The position numbers and the translations under genes were made by a program. The notes beneath the pieces were generated by a model. That model did not search any database, was not told the DNA's origin, and was given only the letters and a program-made list of their open reading frames with translations. Below are positions 55,513-63,812 of a stretch of 64,000 nucleotides of DNA, one piece after another. This DNA is from Pseudoflavonifractor sp. (GTDB taxonomy: Bacteria; Bacteroidota; Bacteroidia; Bacteroidales; Muribaculaceae). Every line of letters begins with the position of its first letter. Within the stretch, counting starts at the first letter, position 1. The DNA is taken from NCBI GenBank assembly GCA_023667145.1, contig JAMPAQ010000001.1:194791-258790 (forward strand), written 5' to 3'.

Positions 55513-56142
55513 ATGAGACATCGACTTATATTGCTGCTGTCGGCCATGTTGCTGACTGTCATGTCAGCCTCGGCACAGCTTACGGCCTCACGGGCGTTTG
55601 CTACTGCTCCCGCGTCGCAGTTTCCTCTGCTCGACAATACCACGAGGCTCGATATGATCGACTACTTCAACAGCGGCTCATCGACCGCTTCCACCAATCA
55701 GCTACGCGGCTCGTCGCGCATCACCGCCCTCTCGCCCGAGAGCCTCACATTCAAGATGACCGACGCGTCGACCTATCAGATTGCCGTGCTTCCCGCCGGA
55801 AAGGACTCGTTGATTACAGTTATCGAGACCGTTGCCATGCCGGCACGCGACAGCCGCATGTCGTTCTATGGCCGTGACTGGACTCCGGCCCGGGCGGTGT
55901 TGTTCACCGCGCCGTCGTTGCGTGACTGGTTGACCGAGGCGGGACGCGCCCAGGCTGACATGATTGAGGCGATGGTGCCGTTTCTCATAGTGAGCTATGA
56001 GTACGACCCCTCGACGCGGGTGCTGACCCTGACCAACAATCTGTCATCGTTCATCTCGCCTGACGACCTCTCGGTGAGCGAGTATTTCCATCCCGTATTG
56101 CAGTTCCGCTGGGACGGCAAACGCATGTCACCGCTCCGATGA
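55513..56142 (+). CDS. DUF3256 family exported protein
   Basis: A 209-residue protein with a signal peptide (cleavage near SASAQ-LT) and the DUF3256 pattern: FPLLDNTTRLDMIDYFNSG near 36, SRITALSPESLTFKM near 68 and the closing FRWDGKRM. The family is Bacteroidales-specific and uncharacterised. Its stop overlaps the xseA start (ATGA). Confidence 0.83.
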   Translation: MRHRLILLLSAMLLTVMSASAQLTASRAFATAPASQFPLLDNTTRLDMIDYFNSGSSTASTNQLRGSSRITALSPESLTFKMTDASTYQIAVLPAGKDSLITVIETVAMPARDSRMSFYGRDWTPARAVLFTAPSLRDWLTEAGRAQADMIEAMVPFLIVSYEYDPSTRVLTLTNNLSSFISPDDLSVSEYFHPVLQFRWDGKRMSPLR

Positions 56143-57479
56143 CCACGGTTGAGTCGGTCACGCTGCTCGACCTCATGCGCCGCATCACGGCGCTTGTCAC
56201 CGTACCCTCCACTCAGGGGGTATGGGTCACCGCCGAGCTTAGCGACGTAGCCGTGCGTGGCGGACACTGCTACATGGAGCTGCTTCAAAAGGACGCTTCC
56301 TCGGGGCAGACCGTGGCAAGGGCGAGGGCAACCATGTGGGCCAACGTGTACAGCCGTATTGCCCCGGAGTTCCTTGCCGTCACGGGGCAGCGTTTTGCGA
56401 CGGGCATCAAGGTGATGCTCCGCGTGTCGGCCAACATGCACCCTGTGTTTGGCCTCTCGCTCAACATCACCGCCGTCAATCCCGACTACACTATGGGCGA
56501 CCTCATGCGCCGTCGCCGTGAGATACTGATGAGGTTGCAGGCCGAGGGTATCCTTGAGGCCAACCGCAGCCTTGAATGGCCCGAGGTGCCGTCGCGTGTC
56601 GCTGTCATCTCGGCCCCGGGAGCGGCGGGCTATGGCGACTTCCTCCATCAGCTCTACACCAATCCGTCGCGGTTGCGGTTTGTGACCCGGCTTTTCCCAG
56701 CCGTCATGCAGGGCAGGCGCACCGCCCCGGCGGTCATCGCGGCCCTCGATGCCATCGCCGCCGATGCCGGGGAGTGGGATTGTGTGGTGATAATACGTGG
56801 TGGCGGCGCGACGAGTGACCTTTTGGCATTTGATGACTACGAGCTTGCCTCCAACATAGCCCAGTTTCCTCTCCCGGTTATAATCGGCATCGGGCATGAG
56901 CGCGATGTGACCGTGCTCGACTACGTTGCCAACATGCGGGTCAAGACCCCGACTGCCGCCGCCGAGTGGCTTATCGCCCGTGGCAATGCCGCCCTCGACC
57001 GCGTGGCGCGGCTTGCCGCCGACATACACCGCTATGTCTCCGACCGCGTGGCGGGCATGAGGATGCAGCTTGCACAGTATGGCGTGTTGCTCCCCACGCT
57101 TCCCGGAGCGGCACTCGAACGTGCCCGCCTCAGACTCGACTCCACCCTCCAGGTCGTGGGGCAGCTCCCCGTGCGCCACATAGCGCCGCGCCGCATGGCT
57201 CTCGACCATCTCGCCGCGACACTCGCCACGGTCACTTCCGACCTCGTGCGGCGTGCCACGGTGCGTCTCGACGGACTCGATGCCGTGGTGGTGGCGCTCT
57301 CCCCGGCGGCTGTGCTCCGTCGCGGCTTCACGGTCACCCGATGTGGTGGCATGACTGTGCGCTCTCTCGATGATGTCTCCCCCGGCGATGTCATAGAGAC
57401 GGTGACCGCCGACGGGTCGATTTTCTCGGTGGTCGGCGACGGGACGGTGATTCCCGACGGTGACGAGGCGGCGGGATAG
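56139..57479 (+). CDS. xseA: Exodeoxyribonuclease VII large subunit
   Basis: A 446-residue nuclease subunit: N-terminal OB-fold (VWVTAELSDVAVRGGHCYMEL near 28), then the catalytic domain with VAVISAPGAAGYGDFLHQL near 155, IIRGGGATSDLLAFDDYELA near 220 and HERDVTVLDYVA near 252. It degrades single-stranded DNA from both ends. xseB follows. Confidence 0.95.
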   Translation: MTTVESVTLLDLMRRITALVTVPSTQGVWVTAELSDVAVRGGHCYMELLQKDASSGQTVARARATMWANVYSRIAPEFLAVTGQRFATGIKVMLRVSANMHPVFGLSLNITAVNPDYTMGDLMRRRREILMRLQAEGILEANRSLEWPEVPSRVAVISAPGAAGYGDFLHQLYTNPSRLRFVTRLFPAVMQGRRTAPAVIAALDAIAADAGEWDCVVIIRGGGATSDLLAFDDYELASNIAQFPLPVIIGIGHERDVTVLDYVANMRVKTPTAAAEWLIARGNAALDRVARLAADIHRYVSDRVAGMRMQLAQYGVLLPTLPGAALERARLRLDSTLQVVGQLPVRHIAPRRMALDHLAATLATVTSDLVRRATVRLDGLDAVVVALSPAAVLRRGFTVTRCGGMTVRSLDDVSPGDVIETVTADGSIFSVVGDGTVIPDGDEAAG

Positions 57480-57566
57480 CGCGGGACTGTCAATAAATGT
57501 CAGCATGTCGGTCATAGATTGGAGACGAAAGATTGGATAAAACAGGAGATAAACGATTGTAAGACA

Positions 57567-57803
57567 ATGGATAATAACGATAAAATATCATCAGTCCCGG
57601 TCAAGGAACTGTCATATTCACAGGCTGTCGGCCAACTGGAGCGCATCGTAAGGATGATGCAGTCAGACGATGTCGACATCGACCTGCTGTCGGCCTACAC
57701 GCGCCGTGCCGCCGACCTTATTGCCGAATGCCGCTCGCGGCTGACGGCCACAGACGAGGAGCTGCATCAGATATTGGCGACTCTCGACGCCCCCACTGCC
57801 TGA
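57567..57803 (+). CDS. xseB: Exodeoxyribonuclease VII small subunit
   Basis: A 78-residue helical protein with the family core SYSQAVGQLERIVRMMQSDDVDIDLL. The ATG at 57567 gives a normal length; a start at 57519 would add 16 residues. Convergent with the terminase, only two bases apart. Confidence 0.9.
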   Translation: MDNNDKISSVPVKELSYSQAVGQLERIVRMMQSDDVDIDLLSAYTRRAADLIAECRSRLTATDEELHQILATLDAPTA

Positions 57804-57805
57804 CC

Positions 57806-59674
57806 CTACCAGACATAGCGGGCCGGGACGTACGGCAGCGCGATCGGTGGTGGCATACGCGACATGACGAGCAGTGCAATGGCGCGGGTCATCAGTATGT
57901 CGTCGTGATGGCCGTTGCGTGCGCCGTAGGTGCCGTTTTGTTTGCGCTCGTAGGTTGCCAGCTCGTTGCACGCGCCGACATCCCTCTCCACGTAGGTGCC
58001 GTCGCGCACGGCGGCAATCAGCGTGTCGATGGCCATCATCTTGGTGGTGCGGTTGGTGTGGAATCCCGGTCTTGATTCGAGGCCCATGGCTGTGGTCTCG
58101 TCGCGCCGTCTCACGTAGAGATTGGGGTAGGAGTCGTTGAGCGCCGCGAGGATGTATGAGCCGTTGCTGTCGGTCTCAAGTGTGTTGCTCTCGACCACGA
58201 GCAGGGCTTCGCCATACCACCGGGCTATTGTCGCGGCCTTGGCTGCGAGCATGTCGTGGTCGGCGTGGCCGCGCCATTGGGCTACCACCTCGGGCAGGTC
58301 GCCGGGACGGAGTCCACGGTCGAGGACGGCAATCACCGAGTAGTCACTCGCCTGTGACCGGCCTCCGACATCCACCGTAACCACGTAGCGGTCACGCACC
58401 GGCATGGCGGTGTCGGTCTCGGGTCGCTTCCACACCTTCATGCAGCCCGACGGGTCGGGTACTACGCTGACATCGCGATGCCCCTTGTCATTGGTCGTGA
58501 CGGCCAACTCCCCCTGCTCGGCGGGATCCGTGCATGACAGCCGCAGTTGCTCGACTCTCTCGGTGCCGAACACATCGGTCTCACAGCTGACAAATGCCTC
58601 GACATCATCGGTCGGATACTCGGCGTGCATCATCGCGTCGGTGCGTGTCTCGCGCCGCTTGGCGTGATACCACGCTATCATCTCAAGAGTGAGGCCGCGT
58701 TCCCAAAGTCTCCGCTCGTATGGGGTCATCGAGTCCCACAGCCTCTGCGGGTCATCTACCGGCAGACGGTACATCTCTATCTCCCACCATGGGACGAACA
58801 CCGGGCACTTGTCGCTCTCCCCGGCCTTGGCACGCAGCCACTCGGTGTGGAAGTATGAGCCGACACCATTGGCGGTCGATTCCATCACAACAGCCGTGAG
58901 CGGTTCGAGCGGTACGGAGCCTACGACGGCACGTATGAAGTCGTCGGGCGAACGCTTGGCGGTGTCACCCCAGAAGGCAACCTCGGTCAGATGGGCCATT
59001 GAGTAGTCGGCACCGCGCACGCTGTCCTGCCGCATACTCGACCCGAGTGTCACGCGGCAACCGCGCCCGGCGATGAGGCGTGTGTTCTGCGACCCCTCAA
59101 ACGCAGCGAAACGTGGCTTCTCCTCCTCGGCCCAGTGTTCGGCGGGGTAGGAGCTGAGCATGGCCGCGTATATGGCACGTATGGTCGATGCCGTATCCTT
59201 GACATGGGCGCATATCAGCGAGTGCCAGTTGCGCCGCAGCATGATCTGTATCCACGCGAAGTACATCTGTATCAATGTCGAGCCTCCCCATTGACGCGCC
59301 TTGAGCATGATGAGGCGTATGGGCCGTCCGGCGAGGCGGTCTTCCTCAAGCATGGCGAGTACGCGCCGCTGTGGCGCGTTGAGTACGAACGGCACCTCCA
59401 CGCCCCGCGTCTTGTGGCGTATATGGACGCATGATGCCGCCCAGTACTCAAAGTCGTGGCGGAATCGCAGTTGCTGCCACTCGGCGCGTGATGTCACGAG
59501 CCGGTATCCGGGGTCGAGGGTCATCGGCACGGGTATCATAGAGCATTCCGTGTCGTAGGGTGAGTTGGCCTTTACCCTCTTGCCGCTGCACCCGATACCG
59601 CGCAGCGGGTCGTAGTCGCGCTCAAGCATGGCGCGTCGCCGGTCATTCTCGGCTATCAGTTGCTGGATGGTCAT
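57806..59674 (-). CDS. Phage-type terminase large subunit
   Basis: A 622-residue packaging-motor protein. The ATPase half has a Walker A-like LKARQWGGST (124-133), a Walker B region AHLTEVAFW (227-235) and coupling motif STANG (266-270). The RNase H-like nuclease half has acidic residues in VDVGG (D435), VVESN (E495) and GHHDD (D591/D592). All catalytic positions appear intact. It would cut and package DNA into a capsid, but no small terminase, portal or capsid gene is in the window. It follows the 846-aa gene by 43 bases. Codon use is host-like, implying long residence. Confidence 0.85.
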   Translation of the reverse strand: MTIQQLIAENDRRRAMLERDYDPLRGIGCSGKRVKANSPYDTECSMIPVPMTLDPGYRLVTSRAEWQQLRFRHDFEYWAASCVHIRHKTRGVEVPFVLNAPQRRVLAMLEEDRLAGRPIRLIMLKARQWGGSTLIQMYFAWIQIMLRRNWHSLICAHVKDTASTIRAIYAAMLSSYPAEHWAEEEKPRFAAFEGSQNTRLIAGRGCRVTLGSSMRQDSVRGADYSMAHLTEVAFWGDTAKRSPDDFIRAVVGSVPLEPLTAVVMESTANGVGSYFHTEWLRAKAGESDKCPVFVPWWEIEMYRLPVDDPQRLWDSMTPYERRLWERGLTLEMIAWYHAKRRETRTDAMMHAEYPTDDVEAFVSCETDVFGTERVEQLRLSCTDPAEQGELAVTTNDKGHRDVSVVPDPSGCMKVWKRPETDTAMPVRDRYVVTVDVGGRSQASDYSVIAVLDRGLRPGDLPEVVAQWRGHADHDMLAAKAATIARWYGEALLVVESNTLETDSNGSYILAALNDSYPNLYVRRRDETTAMGLESRPGFHTNRTTKMMAIDTLIAAVRDGTYVERDVGACNELATYERKQNGTYGARNGHHDDILMTRAIALLVMSRMPPPIALPYVPARYVW

Positions 59675-59680
59675 AGTATT

Positions 59681-59712
59681 GGATGATTAAGGTGTAGGAT
59701 GATTAAGGTTTC
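59681..59712 (-). repeat. 16-bp tandem repeat before the terminase start
   Basis: GGATGATTAAGGT occurs at 59681-59693 and 59697-59709 with a 16-bp period, immediately upstream of the terminase ATG (59674). Confidence 0.75.
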
Positions 59713-59717
59713 GGTAT

Positions 59718-62258
59718 TTAGTCTCTCACGTTGAGTCGCAGTCCGTAGAGGCGTGTGTCGGCATCGGCCGTACCCTCGATGCGCACTGTCAGCCGCCGTC
59801 GCCACGGCGCGGCCACGCGTGCTGTCAGCTGATGGTTGACGGCTCCTCGCACCCTAAGGGTGGTTATCGGGAGTGGGGTGTCGGCTCCGGCGGCACCGAG
59901 CAATCTTATGCGGCAGTCGGCCATGGAGCTGAACAGCTCGATACCGAGACTCCCGGCTATGACTGGTGTGTGGGGGAAACATGAAATCTCACCTTCCCAG
60001 ACTATGGAGGCCGCGCCGCTCGCGTCGTTGGACGACATGTCGAGCAGACGGTCGTCGAGCCGCAGTATGAGCCGATGGTCACAGTAGAATCCCGTGGGAC
60101 GCAGGTCGCTTGTGTATGATTCGCCCGCTGGGATGCTTGTGGCTGTGAGGATGCCCTCGGAGTCGATGAGTGCCAGTTCGTCGTGGGCGGCATCATATCC
60201 TATGGCCGTGTAACGCTTGCCATGTGCCGCGACTGTCACCCGGTTGCCGTCGATGACAAGGAGCGAGTCGCCCGACAGCGCCGCGACCATCGACGGGGTC
60301 TCGGCGATGTGGTCCGGTGAGGTGACGGGATGGCGGCTGATGCGCCGGCTCGACACCGCGCCGGTGGTTGAGCTGACCGACAGTATGCAGATGCCTGAAG
60401 TGGCAAACAGGTAGAGCCTCGTGCGGGTGACGTCGAGCGACGATGCCGCCTTTGATGCCCCGGCGAGTGTGGTGATGCTTCCTTCGGTCACGACCTTGGA
60501 GGTGAGTGGCTGTAGGGGACTCTCGACGCGTGCCGTCACCACCAGACCCGGACGGTGGATGTCGGCAGCGGTCGATGCGGGTATCAGGTAATCCTCATCG
60601 ACCGGCGGTATCGAGACGGGGGCGCACGATGGGTCGAAGTAGATAGACATGCGGCCATCGGGCGATGGCGACAGGGGGACGGTGAGCCGTCTGACAAGGC
60701 CGTCGGCCGATGTGAGCCTGATGGTCATCGTGGTAGCTCCGGCGGCGGGATAGCATAGCAAAGGCCACAGCAGGTCGGGGCAGTTGTCGCGCCCCTCGCC
60801 GCTCCACACGACCTGTCCGCGTCCGTCGCCGAGTGTCACCGTGACACATCCGTGCCAACTGCCGGCACGTGTTGTCGCCGCGAGTGCCGTCAGCGGCATT
60901 GGGGCGATTGCCGAGGTGGTGATGTCTCCCCAGACGACCATATCGCCGGCCTGACGCACGGTCGATGCCCTCCATTCGCCATCGGTGAGCGTTGTGTCGG
61001 AGGCTGTGGTGGCTGACATCGCGGCGAGTCGGGCGCGATCCTCAGCCACGGAACATACCTCGCCCGGCATGATTTCGCCGACTGTTGTCCCCGGGGTCAT
61101 CGGCCCTTGCAGTGTCATGTCCGGACTCATGGCCTGAAGTCCGGCAGCGGCCTCGGCAATCAGCCGACCCTGAGCTTGCGTCGCAGTGGATGACTGGCGT
61201 GGTATCCCGGGCATCCAAGCCTGTAGCGTGGCTCCGCTGCTGCCCGAGAGCTGACGATACACAACGGCTGTCGCGGGATTGACCACGTGGAGCTGGGGCG
61301 ACACCCTGACCGACACCATCCCGCTGTAGTCTGACGGATTGTCGGCGACACGCACCGTCAGCCGGTAGCCGCGCAGCTTGACGACACAGGCGTTGTGGCC
61401 GGTGTACATCCCTGACTCGGTCGTGACAGTGAGTGTCACTGGGTCGGGGAGTTGGAATATGCCTGCCGCTGTCAGGATAGAGGGCGCGGCACCGGCAAGG
61501 CTGTAACCTACCACGACCGGGGCCGTGAAGTAGCCCGCCTCGGCGGCCTGACGCACGCAATCCTCATATGCCTCGGCAAGGTCGGATGTCAGTGTGGCGG
61601 CATCGGTGTCGGTGAGCCGTCCGTTCCAGCGGGTGTAGGGAGTGGCAAAGGAGCGGGCGGGGATGACACTCTCAAACTCGCGTGTCTCGCCGGTGCAGGT
61701 CTGCAACACCGGCATACTGTCGCCCGACCGTCCGATGGCCCAGGTTCCCTCGCCGTCACGGCTCACGGTCACACTGCCACGCCGTGTCATCACCACGACA
61801 TTGTCGCCGCTCTGCACGGCACATAGCGGCACGTCGGGAAGCCGTCCCACGGTGGCCGTCGCCCCGCTCGTCTCGTCGAGCACCTCAAGGGTGTCACCCC
61901 GGCTGAGAAACAACACGGTATCCCCATCAGAACCGGCAAAAGTGAAAAACGGGCGGCTGTCGGTCAGCGCGATACATCGCGGGGCGGTCACCGGGGCAAG
62001 ATAGCGTCCCGACGCATCAGTATGCGCCCGCAGATTGCGGCACTCCGTCGCCCGTACTGCCATGGCGTTCCCCGAGGTACCTCTCGCCCGGCCTGTGGCG
62101 CTCCCGCGTCCCGCCACAGACGGAAACGCGCCGCTGTCACACAGCAACCCACCGTGTGGCTCAACGGTCAACACGCTCTGTTTCCTCACATTGTCACACT
62201 CCGGGCGTCTGCCGTCGCTGAAATCATATCCCGTCCATCGGCCATCATTGTTTTTCAT
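59718..62258 (-). CDS. Large unrecognised protein of the terminase cluster
   Basis: The 846-residue protein starts MKNNDGRWTGYDF at 62258; the ATG at 62306 would add 16 unlikely residues. It has no signal peptide or membrane helix. Two stretches (about 95-180 and 620-760) show short repeated strands such as DTVLFLSRGDTLEVLDE, NVVVMTRRGSVTVSRD and DSLLVIDGNRVTVAAHG, suggesting a beta-propeller or beta-helix. The last 60 residues are strand-rich. It shares an operon with the terminase, so a virion or tail-tip protein is possible; I cannot assign a family. Confidence 0.7.
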   Translation of the reverse strand: MKNNDGRWTGYDFSDGRRPECDNVRKQSVLTVEPHGGLLCDSGAFPSVAGRGSATGRARGTSGNAMAVRATECRNLRAHTDASGRYLAPVTAPRCIALTDSRPFFTFAGSDGDTVLFLSRGDTLEVLDETSGATATVGRLPDVPLCAVQSGDNVVVMTRRGSVTVSRDGEGTWAIGRSGDSMPVLQTCTGETREFESVIPARSFATPYTRWNGRLTDTDAATLTSDLAEAYEDCVRQAAEAGYFTAPVVVGYSLAGAAPSILTAAGIFQLPDPVTLTVTTESGMYTGHNACVVKLRGYRLTVRVADNPSDYSGMVSVRVSPQLHVVNPATAVVYRQLSGSSGATLQAWMPGIPRQSSTATQAQGRLIAEAAAGLQAMSPDMTLQGPMTPGTTVGEIMPGEVCSVAEDRARLAAMSATTASDTTLTDGEWRASTVRQAGDMVVWGDITTSAIAPMPLTALAATTRAGSWHGCVTVTLGDGRGQVVWSGEGRDNCPDLLWPLLCYPAAGATTMTIRLTSADGLVRRLTVPLSPSPDGRMSIYFDPSCAPVSIPPVDEDYLIPASTAADIHRPGLVVTARVESPLQPLTSKVVTEGSITTLAGASKAASSLDVTRTRLYLFATSGICILSVSSTTGAVSSRRISRHPVTSPDHIAETPSMVAALSGDSLLVIDGNRVTVAAHGKRYTAIGYDAAHDELALIDSEGILTATSIPAGESYTSDLRPTGFYCDHRLILRLDDRLLDMSSNDASGAASIVWEGEISCFPHTPVIAGSLGIELFSSMADCRIRLLGAAGADTPLPITTLRVRGAVNHQLTARVAAPWRRRLTVRIEGTADADTRLYGLRLNVRD

Positions 62259-62259
62259 A

Positions 62260-62293
62260 GTATCTAAGGTTATATGGTATCTAAGGTCATATC
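62260..62293 (-). repeat. 17-bp tandem repeat before the 846-aa gene
   Basis: Two 17-bp units (62260-62276 and 62277-62293) match at 15 positions, sharing GTATCTAAGGT, and abut the start codon at 62258. Confidence 0.75.
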
Positions 62294-62313
62294 GTGACAA
62301 AGTCACTCTCCCG

Positions 62314-62321
62314 CAAAGATA
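62314..62321 (-). promoter_or_regulatory. -7 box for the terminase cluster
   Basis: TATCTTTG on the minus strand, 55 nt before the ATG at 62258. A small palindrome GTGAC-AAA-GTCAC (62294-62306) lies between them. Confidence 0.55.
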
Positions 62322-62452
62322 CCCCTCCCGCCACCCCCTTCACCTACCATCCTCTCGCACTCCTGCGCCCTATGATGAGGAAACAGACTGTCTCCGTAGC
62401 ACACAATGGTGTGCCACATCAATGTCAGAGTATGGATTGGGCATGTAGCCCG

Positions 62453-63568
62453 TTACTCGGCGAGGAGATAGTTGGCGTTCCGTCCACGTTCTCCGCTGTT
62501 GCGGAGCATACCCTTGGCTATCAAATCCTTGATGTCGCGTATGGCTGTGTCACGTGAGCAATGGCATATCTTTGCCCACTTTGAGGATGTGAGCTTTCCC
62601 TCAAATACATCCCACAATCGGTTGATAACCTTACGCTGTCGCTCGTTAATGTCAGTATCGCGAAACTTCTCCCAATAAGCGGTTTTCTGCAGTATGTGTC
62701 CGACGGTCCCGATAGTGCGCGCTATGGCACTATCAAGTAGGTTGAAAAACCACAGTATCCACTCGGTAATGTCGAGGCTCCCCTTTTGCGTGCGTTCAAG
62801 TATTTCATAATAAGACTTCTTATTGCGGTTGATTTCGGCTGACAAGCTGTAGTAACGTGCCGGATTCTCGTCAACACGTGCAATGAGCATGTCAGCGAGG
62901 GTGCGGCCTATACGTCCGTTGCCGTCGTCAAAGGGATGTATGGTGACAAACCACAGGTGAGCCACGGCGGCCATGACAAATGGCGGTAGATTGGCCGTGC
63001 TGCACCATTCAATCAATTTCTCCATCTCCAAGGGTACATCGGCTGATGGGGGTGCCTCATAGTGGATTTTCTCGTGTCCAATCGCTCCCGAGACCACCTG
63101 CATGGGTTCGTTGCCATTACGCCAGTCGGCTACAGTGATTCGGCGCATACCACTGCGTCCTAAGGGAAAAAGTGCTGCGTGCCATCCAAACAGTCGTTCG
63201 GTGGTCAGTTCCGTGTGGCAGTTTTGCACAGCATCGAGCATGACATCCACCAGTCCCTCTACGTAATAGTCCTTCGCAAACATTCCATCGTCGTCAATGC
63301 CGAGATGGCGGGCGATGCTACTCCTTACAGAGCCGGGATTGAGCATCACTCCCTCAATCTTTGAGGAGCTTACCAATTCATCAGCCATGGCCGACAGTAA
63401 TGATGAGTTCTTTTCCCTGAACCCGAGCATCGACATGCGGCCATTCAGCAGCCCATGCAATTGACTGAGCCGTCCCAGAGGCTCAAGCAATGCCTCGGAG
63501 TCCCAATGAAACTTTGGCCACTCAGTCTGCTGCCATATATATGTGGTATGTCTGTTGTTAACACTCAT
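62453..63568 (-). CDS. Fic-domain AMPylase with N-terminal DUF4172
   Basis: A 371-residue Fic protein starting MSVNNRHTTYIWQ. The active site HPFDDGNGRIGR lies near residue 211 and the inhibitory helix SSSKIEG near 67-73 (S/TxxxE) is intact, so activity is expected to be self-restrained. A winged-helix-like C-terminus (SSKWAKICHCSRDTAIRDI near 335) is typical of DUF4172 Fic proteins. Targets are unknown. The ATG sits four bases after a -7 box. It lies upstream of, and co-directional with, the terminase cluster. Confidence 0.9.
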   Translation of the reverse strand: MSVNNRHTTYIWQQTEWPKFHWDSEALLEPLGRLSQLHGLLNGRMSMLGFREKNSSLLSAMADELVSSSKIEGVMLNPGSVRSSIARHLGIDDDGMFAKDYYVEGLVDVMLDAVQNCHTELTTERLFGWHAALFPLGRSGMRRITVADWRNGNEPMQVVSGAIGHEKIHYEAPPSADVPLEMEKLIEWCSTANLPPFVMAAVAHLWFVTIHPFDDGNGRIGRTLADMLIARVDENPARYYSLSAEINRNKKSYYEILERTQKGSLDITEWILWFFNLLDSAIARTIGTVGHILQKTAYWEKFRDTDINERQRKVINRLWDVFEGKLTSSKWAKICHCSRDTAIRDIKDLIAKGMLRNSGERGRNANYLLAE

Positions 63569-63572
63569 GGTG

Positions 63573-63580
63573 CAAATATA
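63573..63580 (-). promoter_or_regulatory. -7 box abutting the fic start
   Basis: TATATTTG on the minus strand, then CACC, then ATG. A TTG at 63602-63604 is 21 nt upstream and suits a -33 box. Confidence 0.6.
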
Positions 63581-63747
63581 GCAGTTTTGCGGCAAAAGCG
63601 CCAAGTAATCGTTGCATTTTTGCGACGATTATCCGTCGCCCGAGGTTGGGAAGAGGTGGCCGGGGGAGTGTTTTCGGGGGGTGCGTCGTGGAGCGCGGTC
63701 CCATTGCCAAAGCGATATAATGTTAAAACGTGGCGGGGGACAAACAT

Positions 63748-63755
63748 TACTTTTG
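63748..63755 (+). promoter_or_regulatory. -7 box for the gene at the right edge
   Basis: TACTTTTG, 57 nt before the ATG at 63813. Confidence 0.5.
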
Positions 63756-63812
63756 GGGATATGTTGTTTCTTGTACAGGACAACATAAAAACACAATTAT
63801 ACTGACTCTATT

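Noticed and set aside
55995..57515. 506-residue open frame antisense to xseA
   Set aside because: xseA has all family motifs on the other strand; the antisense frame is His/Arg/Gly-rich with no recognisable domain.
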